From: Spirochaetia bacterium | GTDB taxonomy: Bacteria > Spirochaetota > Spirochaetia > Treponematales > Breznakiellaceae | DNA: 9,402 nucleotides | Reading direction: 5' to 3' | Assembly (NCBI GenBank): GCA_025997495.1 | Contig: BNUR01000118.1 | Coordinates: 1 to 9,402, forward strand | Shown here: positions 1 through 7,306 of the stretch, piece after piece | How the letters are laid out: each line of letters begins with the position of its first letter | How positions within the stretch are numbered: position 1 is the first letter of the stretch | Position numbers and translations under genes: made by a program | The notes under the pieces: model-generated | What the model was told of the DNA's origin: nothing | Seen by the model: only the letters and a program-made list of their open reading frames with translations | Databases searched by the model: none

Positions 1-1
1 C

Positions 2-1084
2 GGTTGTGAGGGGGTGACGGAAGATCCCAGTAGCAGCGCGTCTCTTACCGGTGTTACGGTGGCAGGGGTGAAGGTAACCGATTTAGGCAGCCCTAATGTC
101 AAGTGGGCGCAGGCGGTAGCCGGTGAGGTATACCTTACTGATGACAAGTTGGCAAACGCGCAAGTATTGGTTAGTACCAGCGGAGACGGCGCGTTTGTGT
201 ATTACGCTGCAACAGGAAATACCGGTGTCCCCGATTTTGTAGAGGAATCAACCTTCGATCTGTTAGGAATACCCTACCTGTATATCGAAGTCTTTTCGCC
301 CAACAAGGACGCGGTTCTGTTCTACAAGATTCATGTGAATGTCGCGACCCCCAAGGTGAGTTCTTTGAGCTTTGTCTCTTCATTATGGGTAGATGCGAAG
401 GGGAATGTGGTGGAAAGACCTGTAACTTTGGGAACTCCCGGAGCAACCCCTGACGCCGCAGTTGCCAGTACGCTTTCCGTGGGTGCTTCAAAATTACCCG
501 CCGATATTTCGATAACGGCGAACGTTGAGCAGCCGCTGACGGTTTTGCAATATGCCGTAACTGCCAATGCTACCGCTGTACCGAGTTTCTCGGATGCTGA
601 TGAGGCATATCAGAATGTCTCCGTTAATGACGGCAGTGTTGTGTATGTTGAAGGCACCGGTTCCGACGGCGCTACCCAGCTTTTCTATAAGGTTAATATT
701 GCATCGGTAGGCGATACTATTACCGGACTGACTATCGGCGGTGTTACGCCAACATCATTGGGAACACCAGGTGATATTGTCGAATCATTCGGGATGGTAA
801 CGTATGGTGGAACTGCCGGTGCTATCACTCTAACCACCGCACAGGCGAGTGGAAGTGTTACTGTGACGGCCAGTGGGATTCCTGCGGGTGCGGCGGTACG
901 GTATGCTCTCGGTCTGGGTGTAGATTCGAAAGGGAATGTAACGGCCGATCTCCCCTCTGCATGGAATACCAATGGAGTCTTTGCCGGTGGTTTGACCAAC
1001 GGTATTCCGGTCTTTGTTGAAGTTACCCCTGCGGGTGGTGCTCAAGTTAATTTATATAAAATTAACGTTACGGTTGCAGACTAA
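2..1084 (+). CDS. Surface lipoprotein with three tandem beta-sandwich-like repeats (5' end outside window)
   Basis: The reading frame is open to the left edge and reads Gly-Cys-Glu-Gly-Val-Thr from nt 2. The Gly-Cys pair followed by a low-complexity Ser-rich stretch looks like the end of a lipobox, so Cys at nt 5-7 is probably the lipidated residue and the signal peptide lies upstream of the window. The in-frame GTG at nt 14 is then not the start. The mature part is three successive units of about 100-120 residues (nt ~44-343, ~356-703, ~719-1081). Each opens with a motif like LTGVTVAGV / ITGLTIGGV and an LGTPG or LGSP turn, and each closes on a matching strand: LFYKIHVNV, LFYKVNIAS, NLYKINVTV. 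This resembles cadherin-like or Ig-like beta-sandwich repeats on bacterial surface proteins; the family is not identified. No catalytic motif is visible. A 29-nt gap separates it from the CE15 gene, so it is probably co-transcribed and may be an adhesin or glycan-binding partner (inference). Confidence 0.8.
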   Translation, partial: GCEGVTEDPSSSASLTGVTVAGVKVTDLGSPNVKWAQAVAGEVYLTDDKLANAQVLVSTSGDGAFVYYAATGNTGVPDFVEESTFDLLGIPYLYIEVFSPNKDAVLFYKIHVNVATPKVSSLSFVSSLWVDAKGNVVERPVTLGTPGATPDAAVASTLSVGASKLPADISITANVEQPLTVLQYAVTANATAVPSFSDADEAYQNVSVNDGSVVYVEGTGSDGATQLFYKVNIASVGDTITGLTIGGVTPTSLGTPGDIVESFGMVTYGGTAGAITLTTAQASGSVTVTASGIPAGAAVRYALGLGVDSKGNVTADLPSAWNTNGVFAGGLTNGIPVFVEVTPAGGAQVNLYKINVTVAD

Positions 1085-1100
1085 CACTCAAATAAAACTT

Positions 1101-1105
1101 GGAGG
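1101..1105 (+). promoter_or_regulatory. Ribosome binding site that fixes the CE15 start
   Basis: GGAGG lies 8 nt upstream of ATG 1114. The frame also allows a TTG at 1099, but that codon overlaps this Shine-Dalgarno sequence and would put five extra residues ahead of a normal lipoprotein signal peptide. ATG 1114 is therefore preferred. Confidence 0.8.
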
Positions 1106-1113
1106 TTTTAAAG

Positions 1114-2859
1114 ATGATTAAAAACATGAGCAAGATTTCGATTTTCCTGCTGATCACTGCTATGGTGGTGCTTGCAGGTTGTGAACAAGAGGTGCAGGTC
1201 GGCGATCCCACGGGAAATTTGAAGCCCGGCCCCGGCGCTCCTGCGGGAAACGAACCCGTTGTGGTAGCGGCTACCCCTCTGCCGACATTTGATATTAATA
1301 ATCTGCCCACAGTCGAATGGTGGAACCAGCGGGACTATGCTTCAGCTTCGCAGGGTATGAATTATTGGCCGGGGAATACCCCTGCGAGTGAATTCAAGAA
1401 CTGGCCCAATCCCTTCCAGAAGGCTGACGGTACTATTATCTCCAGCCCTTCCGAGTGGGATGCCCGCCGTGCGGAAATCAAGAAAATTCTTGAGTACTAT
1501 TTCTGTGGAACATATCCGCCCCTGCCCACGGCGGTAACTGCGGTGGAAAACGGCAGCAGTGTTACTATATCGGTAACGGCTAATAGTACAACCAAAAGTT
1601 TTACTATTAATAGCTTAACTATTCCCGCAACCGGGCCAAACGGGCAAGCTCCCAGCGCAACCAATAAGGTGCCTCTGGTACTGTTAGTAGGCGCCAGTGG
1701 GTCTATCTTTACCAATTCCGGTTATGCCACGGTGGACTTTGGCGCTAACTCGGACGGCCTCACCGGTATTGTTGATGACATTTTTGCCTATGGCGAGTTC
1801 GCCGACGACCGTCCTTCCGCGCTGGTGCGGGAAGCATGGAAAGCCGCCCGTATCATTGATGCCATTGAAAAGGCCACAAGCGGTGAGCTTACCAAGATTG
1901 ATCCCAAGATGCTGCTCACCACCGGCATGTCCCGCTGGGGTAAGGATGCCGCATATATCGGCATCTTTGCGGAAAGTATGGCGGGTACCCATATTGCCGT
2001 TTCAAACCCGGTGTCGTCCGGTTCAGGCGGTGTGGCTCCCGACCGCTTTAATGCGCAGGCGGCTATAAGTGTCCCCGGTGTCAATAAGAACACCTGTTTT
2101 TATAAGCTGCTGGACAGCTTTGGCGGTACGCCGCTTGCCCAGATGACAACCGAGGCCGCAGGCGGGGTAGATGCCGGCAGGACCAATTTCGGGTATCAGA
2201 ATATGGTCCATGCCCGTGGTGAACAGAAAAACTGGTTTGGGGTACGTTTCCAGGAGTTTACCGAAATGCATGACATGTGGATTACTAATTACCAAAGTCC
2301 CACTAACCCTCCCGCCGGTAACATACCCGACAACCCCTATCATGGCTATGCCGGAAGTATGCCCTTTGACGCGCATTTCCTGGCAGCGCTTGCCGCACCC
2401 TACGGTCTGCTGTTTCATGATGGCTGGGGGAGCGCCTGGACGAACGCCGAAGGAATGTACGCCACGTATTTAGCTACCCGGGAAGTGTATGAGTTTATCG
2501 GGAAGCCTGAAAACATCGGTAACCGGATCTATAATATTGGTCACGCTCAGCCCGACCGGGAAATGTACGACCTGGTTGACTTTGGCAACCTGTACTTTAA
2601 CCGCACCTTCGGCAAAAACTGGAAGCGGACATACAACGCGGCCCAGTATCCCGTGACTTCCCAGGCAAGCTTTATGGATAAGGATCCGCTCTTTAACGGC
2701 GGAACCGCCGCCAACTGGTTTGATTCAAAGGCCCGCAGTCCCGCAGGCGACTATGAGTATCTCAAGCTGAACTGGGCGGCGCCCAATAAACCCGCCGGTT
2801 CTTCGGTAGCGGAAGTCGTCGCAGCGTATATGGCGGCTCACCCGGAAGAGTTTGAATAA
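1114..2859 (+). CDS. CE15-type glucuronoyl methylesterase-like lipoprotein
   Basis: 581-aa alpha/beta hydrolase resembling carbohydrate esterase family 15. Family members hydrolyse the ester between (4-O-methyl)glucuronic acid of glucuronoxylan and lignin alcohols; bacterial ones are often labelled acetylxylan esterase. Residues 1-22 form a lipoprotein signal peptide ending VLAG before Cys23, followed by a Gly/Pro-rich tether to about residue 50. Family-like landmarks are the WDARRAEIKKIL...FCGTYPP segment (about 115-136), nucleophile motif GMSRWGK with Ser273, Arg274 and Lys277, the SSGSGG segment (301-306), PFDAHFLAALAAP (417-429), Trp442 in SAWTNAEG, and His477 in NIGHAQP as the likely catalytic His. 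In fungal enzymes the SGSGG-type segment reads QESG with Glu as the catalytic acid; here the aligned residue is Ser301, so Asp436 or Glu446 may serve instead. A Pro/Ala-rich tail with no known module follows about residue 510. It sits second in an envelope operon and is probably anchored in a membrane and exposed to the substrate. The fold call is good; activity is unproven. Confidence 0.82.
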   Translation: MIKNMSKISIFLLITAMVVLAGCEQEVQVGDPTGNLKPGPGAPAGNEPVVVAATPLPTFDINNLPTVEWWNQRDYASASQGMNYWPGNTPASEFKNWPNPFQKADGTIISSPSEWDARRAEIKKILEYYFCGTYPPLPTAVTAVENGSSVTISVTANSTTKSFTINSLTIPATGPNGQAPSATNKVPLVLLVGASGSIFTNSGYATVDFGANSDGLTGIVDDIFAYGEFADDRPSALVREAWKAARIIDAIEKATSGELTKIDPKMLLTTGMSRWGKDAAYIGIFAESMAGTHIAVSNPVSSGSGGVAPDRFNAQAAISVPGVNKNTCFYKLLDSFGGTPLAQMTTEAAGGVDAGRTNFGYQNMVHARGEQKNWFGVRFQEFTEMHDMWITNYQSPTNPPAGNIPDNPYHGYAGSMPFDAHFLAALAAPYGLLFHDGWGSAWTNAEGMYATYLATREVYEFIGKPENIGNRIYNIGHAQPDREMYDLVDFGNLYFNRTFGKNWKRTYNAAQYPVTSQASFMDKDPLFNGGTAANWFDSKARSPAGDYEYLKLNWAAPNKPAGSSVAEVVAAYMAAHPEEFE

Positions 2860-2872
2860 AAAGTACTGTTTA

Positions 2873-2907
2873 TAACAGGCTCTGCTTTGGCAGGGCCTGT
2901 TAGTTTT
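2873..2907 (+). terminator. Intercistronic hairpin with short T tract (attenuator-like)
   Basis: TAACAGGC (2873-2880) pairs perfectly with GCCTGTTA (2895-2902). Inside it a T-G wobble (2881/2894) and CTGC/GCAG (2882-2885/2890-2893) close a TTTG loop, giving a 13-bp stem. GTTTT follows at 2903-2907, and the GGAGG ribosome binding site of the next gene begins at 2908. The shape is that of an intrinsic terminator but with only four Ts. Within a same-strand gene run it may act as a partial terminator, or as a processing or stability element that sets the ratio of enzyme to barrel mRNA. Confidence 0.6.
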
Positions 2908-2918
2908 GGAGGACGAAC

Positions 2919-4358
2919 ATGAAAAAGTGTCTTGCGTTTCTGGCCGTATCGCTGTGTTTCACCGGCAGTGTGTTTGCGGAGTTCAATTTTAGTTTTTACG
3001 GCAGAGGCGTGTTCACTCCCGTCGCCATATCCGGGGATGACAGTTCCGTATCCGCGGCGACCGCCACCTATGATAACAGTTCCCGGCCCCGGATCGGTTT
3101 TACCCTACAAGGCAATAACGAAGCAAAAACTATCGGTATGATCGCCATGTTTAATTGGGATTTTAAAAGTGGGGATGCCACAAACCTTATCGGGGATAAT
3201 GCCAATATGTGGGTTAAACCCCTGGGGGTATTTAAAAATCAGGGTATTGGCGATCTGGTAACCATAACCCTGGGACGATTTGAAGTTGATGATTTCCGGG
3301 GCAGGATCGGCGCCGCGGAATTTGCCTCCTGGATAACCCCGGAAGGCTCCTATGATGAAGATGCGGTCTTTACCCGGTTCAAGTCCTCAGTCGGCGCGCA
3401 CCTTACCCTCAAACCTTTAAGCTGGATGGATTCCCCCTGGGGTGATCTGCGCATAGAAGCTGCGGTGGGAAGTAACCTTTCCGGTGACAGGGCATTCAAA
3501 AATATCATCGGCTGGAATGCGGCGGATGTGTATTCCGCCGGTCAGTATGGCGCCGGATATCATATTCCCTCTATTGGTTTAGCCCGTGTTCAGTTTATCG
3601 GTAATAACCGGGAAGTCTATCTGGAACACTATCCCTACGAAGACACCTACCTGCAAACAAAATTAGCGGAGGGCCTTTCTACGAACCGTGACGCCGATGT
3701 TATTGAGGCGGCCTTTCTCTTTGATCGCATTGAAAACTTACATGCCGAAATCGGCGCCAAGATACCCCTAAAATACACCACCGATCTGCCGAATTATATC
3801 TATTATCCCGGTGTTTACTACGGAAATTATCCTTATCAAACCGGCAGTACAAACGGCGCCGACAGCCTTGAGGTACAGGAGCCGTTTTCTATCGCACTCG
3901 GCGCGTCCTATAAATGGGAAAAAGCAAGCGTTCTTGGCCGCGTTGATTTTTCTTTCGGCGGCATATATAGCAACGAGGGGAAAAATAGTATATCTATCGG
4001 CAATGAAGTAAAGGTTATGGCAAGTGCGGACTACCGGGTTCTCTCTCCCCTTAGGGTTGGCCTGGATGTAGCCTTTAATTACCATGACCTGGATTCTATT
4101 GAAACCGATGGGGTAACGGAAAAAATCGGGGAGCGGGCGAACGATAAAACCACCAGTGAGCGAAAGGATTTCGGTTTCGCGCCATGGCTTGCCCTGGATT
4201 TGGGCGGCGGCGTGTTTAAACTGGGGGTGGCGGTCATGATTCCCTCCAGCGAACGCTGGGTTTATGACAGTTCCTCCGGCACCGCGCATCCCTGGAAACA
4301 GCTCTATACCGGTGATCCGATAGTATCGGTACCAATTTCCATTACCTATAGTTTTTAA
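2919..4358 (+). CDS. Outer-membrane beta-barrel protein (porin-like)
   Basis: 479 aa, start ATG with GGAGG 6 nt upstream. Residues 1-20 are a classical signal peptide ending SVFA, with predicted cleavage before Glu21; there is no lipobox Cys. The mature chain is rich in alternating hydrophobic/polar strands and Gly/aromatic residues, starts with EFNFSFYGRGVFTP and ends VPISITYSF. The terminal Phe and the amphipathic final strand are typical of outer-membrane barrels. NMWVKPLG (96-103) and TLGRFEVDDFRG (117-128) resemble segments seen in spirochaetal barrel proteins. Near residues 292-306 a loop-like segment has seven Tyr in fifteen residues, which could bind carbohydrate (inference). There is no TonB box or plug domain, so it is not a SusC/TonB receptor. 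It lies between two lipoprotein genes, with the next start only 10 nt after its stop. A role as a glycan-permeable porin is inferred from this context; the precise family is not recognised. Confidence 0.78.
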   Translation: MKKCLAFLAVSLCFTGSVFAEFNFSFYGRGVFTPVAISGDDSSVSAATATYDNSSRPRIGFTLQGNNEAKTIGMIAMFNWDFKSGDATNLIGDNANMWVKPLGVFKNQGIGDLVTITLGRFEVDDFRGRIGAAEFASWITPEGSYDEDAVFTRFKSSVGAHLTLKPLSWMDSPWGDLRIEAAVGSNLSGDRAFKNIIGWNAADVYSAGQYGAGYHIPSIGLARVQFIGNNREVYLEHYPYEDTYLQTKLAEGLSTNRDADVIEAAFLFDRIENLHAEIGAKIPLKYTTDLPNYIYYPGVYYGNYPYQTGSTNGADSLEVQEPFSIALGASYKWEKASVLGRVDFSFGGIYSNEGKNSISIGNEVKVMASADYRVLSPLRVGLDVAFNYHDLDSIETDGVTEKIGERANDKTTSERKDFGFAPWLALDLGGGVFKLGVAVMIPSSERWVYDSSSGTAHPWKQLYTGDPIVSVPISITYSF

Positions 4359-4368
4359 TGAGGGGGAC

Positions 4369-6615
4369 ATGATGCAATTAAAAACCGGATATGCTTTGGT
4401 GATTACCCTGGCAGCGGCAGTATTGCTGATCGGATGTGATACTGCCTTGGGCTTTACCCATGAAACGGTAGAGATGGTATACACCGTAAAGACGGCGGCG
4501 GCGCAGAACGGTACGATTCGTGCGGCCCCCGATTCGGGTATTGCGGGAACCCCGGTTATGCTTGCGGTAAACCCCCAACCCGGCTACCGCCTTAAAGCGG
4601 GCAGTATTCAGCGGGCCGAAGGGAATGGTGTTCCCATGGCCGACGACAACCTGCGTACGCCCCCCTACCGGTTTACCCTGGCCAACAATAATACTATTTA
4701 TGCGGAATTTGAAAAGATTACCGGTAGCAATTTTACGGTAACGGTGGACGACGCCATTGAAGGCGGAACCATCATCGTGTATTCATTGATGGAGGATCTG
4801 GAGGGCCTCAAGTTACAGGCCCCCAACGGCCCGGAGGGAAAAGAAATCATCCTTAAATTCTATCCCCAAGAAGGTTTTGCATTAAAAGAGGGGAGTGTAA
4901 AATGGACCAGGCTGAACGCGCAAAACAAGCCCACCGCCAATGTCTTTACCCTGGACTCTCCCTACAGTTTTGCTTTGCCTGCGGCGAATGTTACGATTAC
5001 CGCTGTTTTTGAATCCCCCGATGCAATAGCCCTGGTTGAAAGCGGAAAAAAAGCCCTGCGCCGCTCTGACTATGACGCCGCGGTGATTGCATTTGAAGGC
5101 GCCTATAGAAAGGATCCCCATAACGCGGAAGCGCTGTTCTATTCTTCCATTGGAAAGCTGGCGTCAATTACGGTGGATGGTAAGGTTCGGCAGCTTTTAA
5201 GTTCCATTGGTATTTCAAACTACCCCGGCAATCTGAATAATATGTTTACCCTGGGGGACGCCTGGGACAATTTTTATACCGATGAAACCTACACCACTAC
5301 TGAACAGCGGCCCGGCTGGCTGGGGGATTTCAGCGGCGTCAGGCTGCCGGATTATGGTTTCCCCGGGGGCTATTACGCCTTCCAGAATCAGCAATCGGTG
5401 GTGCAGGAAAGCAAGGATAAATACGGCAATCCCAGCATGGCTACCTGGCAGCTGGTAATGTTTTTCAACCTGATGGGATCAAATATTTCCAGTATAAATG
5501 ATGTGGTGGACGATGCCCTAACCTATGTGTTTGGCAGCGCCTTTGAAGAGGCGTCAAACCGGGCGGCACAGCTTGCCTATACGGACAGGTTCACCCTGGA
5601 TCAGGGGATAATAGACAATCTTTTTGCGAACAGTATCTTTACTGCGGGGGACAAAATAGGCCGCGCCGAACTGGATGAGGTCATTGCTTCCTTCCGCCTT
5701 ATGAAAGCCGCCCTTGAATGGGTTTCCGCCTATGATCTGGAAACAGACCGCTATATGTGGAGGATGTGGTCCTATGTTCACGGCGGCAACTTTCTGCCCA
5801 CCTGGCCCGATCTGTTTGACGAACTCAACCGTCCCTATACGGATCCTGCGGATCTAAGGGGCGAAGGCAAGAGCATCAATGAAATACTGAACATAATACT
5901 GGACTTTGTTTTTAGCAACATGAACGAATATTTTTACGAACGGCCCACCGAAGCCTCTCGTATTCCCGATATGATGCCGCTGTTGAATCATCTTTTCATG
6001 GAGCGTTCCCATGCCGCAGCCATGATGAATAAGTCCCGCGCGGATCTTATTCAGGCCATCAATATGTATGCCGGCGCATACCAATATTATGTTAGTGACG
6101 CCGCCGAGATTCCACAGCTTGTGCAAAGCCAACTCGGTGATTACCAATGGATAAGCGACTGCCTTGCACAGCTTAAGAGTGCGGTTTCAAGCGGCGGAAA
6201 TTTCTATTATCCGCAGGTATCGCCCAAGGGGAAGCTATCCTGGGATTATACGGCGGCAAACGCAAAAAACGGTATAAATTTCGGAAAGCTCTTTACTCCC
6301 GGTCAGCTTAACCTGAACCGTCTCATTGTTACGGAGTCGGGAGGCCGAAGGCCGAAATTCTACGGCTGGAACACCGGCGGAACAGAAACTCCCATTTCCG
6401 CTTATGCAGATATCGCCCAATATGAACATATCGGATTTATGTTCGATTTAAAGTCCCTTAAAGAAGTTTTTGTGCAGGGGCTGGAACTCGATGGCCGGCC
6501 ATTAAACGATACCGAGTATGCCCACGTTCTATTCCCTCACGTGTACCTAACCCGGACGAATGGTATAAAGCTCTATGAATTTTACCACGGTTTGTATCAT
6601 TACCTTAAAAACTGA
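4369..6615 (+). CDS. Large lipoprotein with two InlB-B-repeat-like modules, a TPR-like segment and an unknown C-terminal domain
   Basis: 748 aa from ATG 4369. The adjacent ATG 4372 is an equally possible start, since the GAGGGGG ribosome binding site at 4360-4366 lies very close to 4369. The signal peptide ends LLIG before Cys23, with Asp at +2. Residues ~36-116 and ~121-216 are two related modules: NGTIRAAPDSGIAGTPVML...PGYRLKAGSI...NNNTIYAEFE, then EGGTIIVYS...GKEIILKFYPQEGFALKEGSVKW...AANVTITAVFE. They match the pattern of divergent InlB B-repeat (Flg_new-like) surface modules. Residues ~219-262 (SGKKALRRSDYDAAVIAFEGAYRKDPHNAEALFYSS, split here across two helices) look like one TPR hairpin. 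The remaining ~480 residues, rich in Tyr, Trp and Asn, are unrecognised; they contain no metalloprotease or glycosidase signature that I can see. It is the last gene of the run, 10 nt after the barrel gene. An accessory or substrate-binding partner of the barrel is possible (inference). Confidence 0.8.
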   Translation: MMQLKTGYALVITLAAAVLLIGCDTALGFTHETVEMVYTVKTAAAQNGTIRAAPDSGIAGTPVMLAVNPQPGYRLKAGSIQRAEGNGVPMADDNLRTPPYRFTLANNNTIYAEFEKITGSNFTVTVDDAIEGGTIIVYSLMEDLEGLKLQAPNGPEGKEIILKFYPQEGFALKEGSVKWTRLNAQNKPTANVFTLDSPYSFALPAANVTITAVFESPDAIALVESGKKALRRSDYDAAVIAFEGAYRKDPHNAEALFYSSIGKLASITVDGKVRQLLSSIGISNYPGNLNNMFTLGDAWDNFYTDETYTTTEQRPGWLGDFSGVRLPDYGFPGGYYAFQNQQSVVQESKDKYGNPSMATWQLVMFFNLMGSNISSINDVVDDALTYVFGSAFEEASNRAAQLAYTDRFTLDQGIIDNLFANSIFTAGDKIGRAELDEVIASFRLMKAALEWVSAYDLETDRYMWRMWSYVHGGNFLPTWPDLFDELNRPYTDPADLRGEGKSINEILNIILDFVFSNMNEYFYERPTEASRIPDMMPLLNHLFMERSHAAAMMNKSRADLIQAINMYAGAYQYYVSDAAEIPQLVQSQLGDYQWISDCLAQLKSAVSSGGNFYYPQVSPKGKLSWDYTAANAKNGINFGKLFTPGQLNLNRLIVTESGGRRPKFYGWNTGGTETPISAYADIAQYEHIGFMFDLKSLKEVFVQGLELDGRPLNDTEYAHVLFPHVYLTRTNGIKLYEFYHGLYHYLKN

Positions 6616-6635
6616 ACAAAGCGCGCAGTGCCCTT

Positions 6636-6667
6636 AAGCGGCGGGTACATAACCAGCCGCTTGTTTT
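6636..6667 (+). terminator. Intrinsic terminator closing the envelope operon
   Basis: AAGCGGC (6636-6642) pairs with GCCGCTT (6656-6662). After a G-A mismatch the stem continues as GGT/ACC (6644-6646/6652-6654) around an ACATA loop, and GTTTT follows at 6663-6667. It starts 20 nt after the stop of the large lipoprotein gene. Confidence 0.65.
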
Positions 6668-6781
6668 CCCGCCCCTCTCCCTTCGGCAAAAATACTAAAT
6701 ACCTGTTTCCCTATCACCGTATCCAAACACCGGGTTTGAAGCCAGCACTCATATTCGTTCATGTAAAAACCTCTGTCGTAG

Positions 6782-6810
6782 TAGATTTAACCATGATAGT
6801 ATGCTATAAA
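6782..6810 (+). promoter_or_regulatory. Possible promoter of the VOC gene
   Basis: An extended -10 element TGCTATAAA ends at 6810 (hexamer 6805-6810). A weak -35-like TAGATT (6782-6787) lies 17 bp upstream. Transcription would begin near 6817 and give a leader of about 50 nt. The preceding operon ends in a terminator, so the VOC gene needs its own promoter. The -35 match is poor. Confidence 0.35.
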
Positions 6811-6865
6811 CCAGAGTAAAAGTAAAGTTATGATGTATTAAGTAAAGGGAAAAGGGGGAAATGAT

Positions 6866-7306
6866 ATGATTAAACGGTTAGGGCACTTAGCGATACGGGC
6901 GCGGGATATTGAAAAGACGGCGGCGTTTTACCGTGATGTACTGGGCTTACCGGAAGCGTTCCGTATGCAGGATCCTTCGGGAACCAAACTGGGGTCGGTG
7001 CATCTGTTTTTTGCCCCCGGCCAGTTCCTGGAAATTTTTCCCGGTGGTACTGAACCCCGCTCAACGAGTCAGGAAACCATCGGCCTGCACCATTTCTGCA
7101 TTGAGGTTGATGATGCGGCGGCGGCCCTTGAAACACTGCGCGCAAAGGGCGCCCCTATTGATACGGAATTGAAGACGGGCTATTCCCGGTGTATTCAATT
7201 TTGGACCCACGATCCGGATGGAAACGCCCTGGAGTTTATGGAGCTTCCACCGGACTGCCTGCAAGTAGAAGCAAACGCACGGGTGTACGGCGCTGCTACT
7301 AAATAG
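6866..7306 (+). CDS. VOC/glyoxalase-fold metalloprotein
   Basis: 146 aa, ATG with GGGGG (6854-6858) 7 nt upstream. The vicinal-oxygen-chelate fold is clear, with two beta-alpha-beta-beta-beta modules. The first runs from GHLAIRARDIEKTAAFYRDVLGL to FLEIFPGG, the second from HHFCIEVDD through DPDGNALEFMEL. The four residues that ligate the metal in glyoxalase I-type proteins appear as His7, Glu56, His76 and Glu123, so a metal-dependent enzyme is likely. The length is normal for a single-domain member. Family members include lactoylglutathione lyases, methylmalonyl-CoA epimerases, dioxygenases and resistance proteins; the substrate cannot be told from sequence. It is apparently monocistronic, between the terminator of the envelope operon and a convergent transporter gene, so a link to either is not established. 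Confidence 0.85.
   Translation: MIKRLGHLAIRARDIEKTAAFYRDVLGLPEAFRMQDPSGTKLGSVHLFFAPGQFLEIFPGGTEPRSTSQETIGLHHFCIEVDDAAAALETLRAKGAPIDTELKTGYSRCIQFWTHDPDGNALEFMELPPDCLQVEANARVYGAATK

Noticed and set aside
14..1084. GTG at nt 14 as the start of the first protein
   Set aside because: The frame stays open to nt 2 and reads Gly-Cys-Glu just before it, which fits a lipobox; no ribosome binding site can be seen in the few bases available.
1099..1113. TTG 1099 as the start of the CE15 gene
   Set aside because: The codon overlaps the GGAGG that serves ATG 1114, and the extra residues are not part of the signal peptide.
3768..4484. 238-aa open frame on the minus strand opposite the barrel gene
   Set aside because: It is antisense to a well-supported signal-peptide-bearing barrel and the next lipoprotein start, has no recognisable domain, and reflects codon use of the real gene.
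6628..6819. 63-aa open frame on the plus strand after the envelope operon
   Set aside because: It runs through the terminator hairpin and the candidate VOC promoter, has no ribosome binding site and shows no family features.
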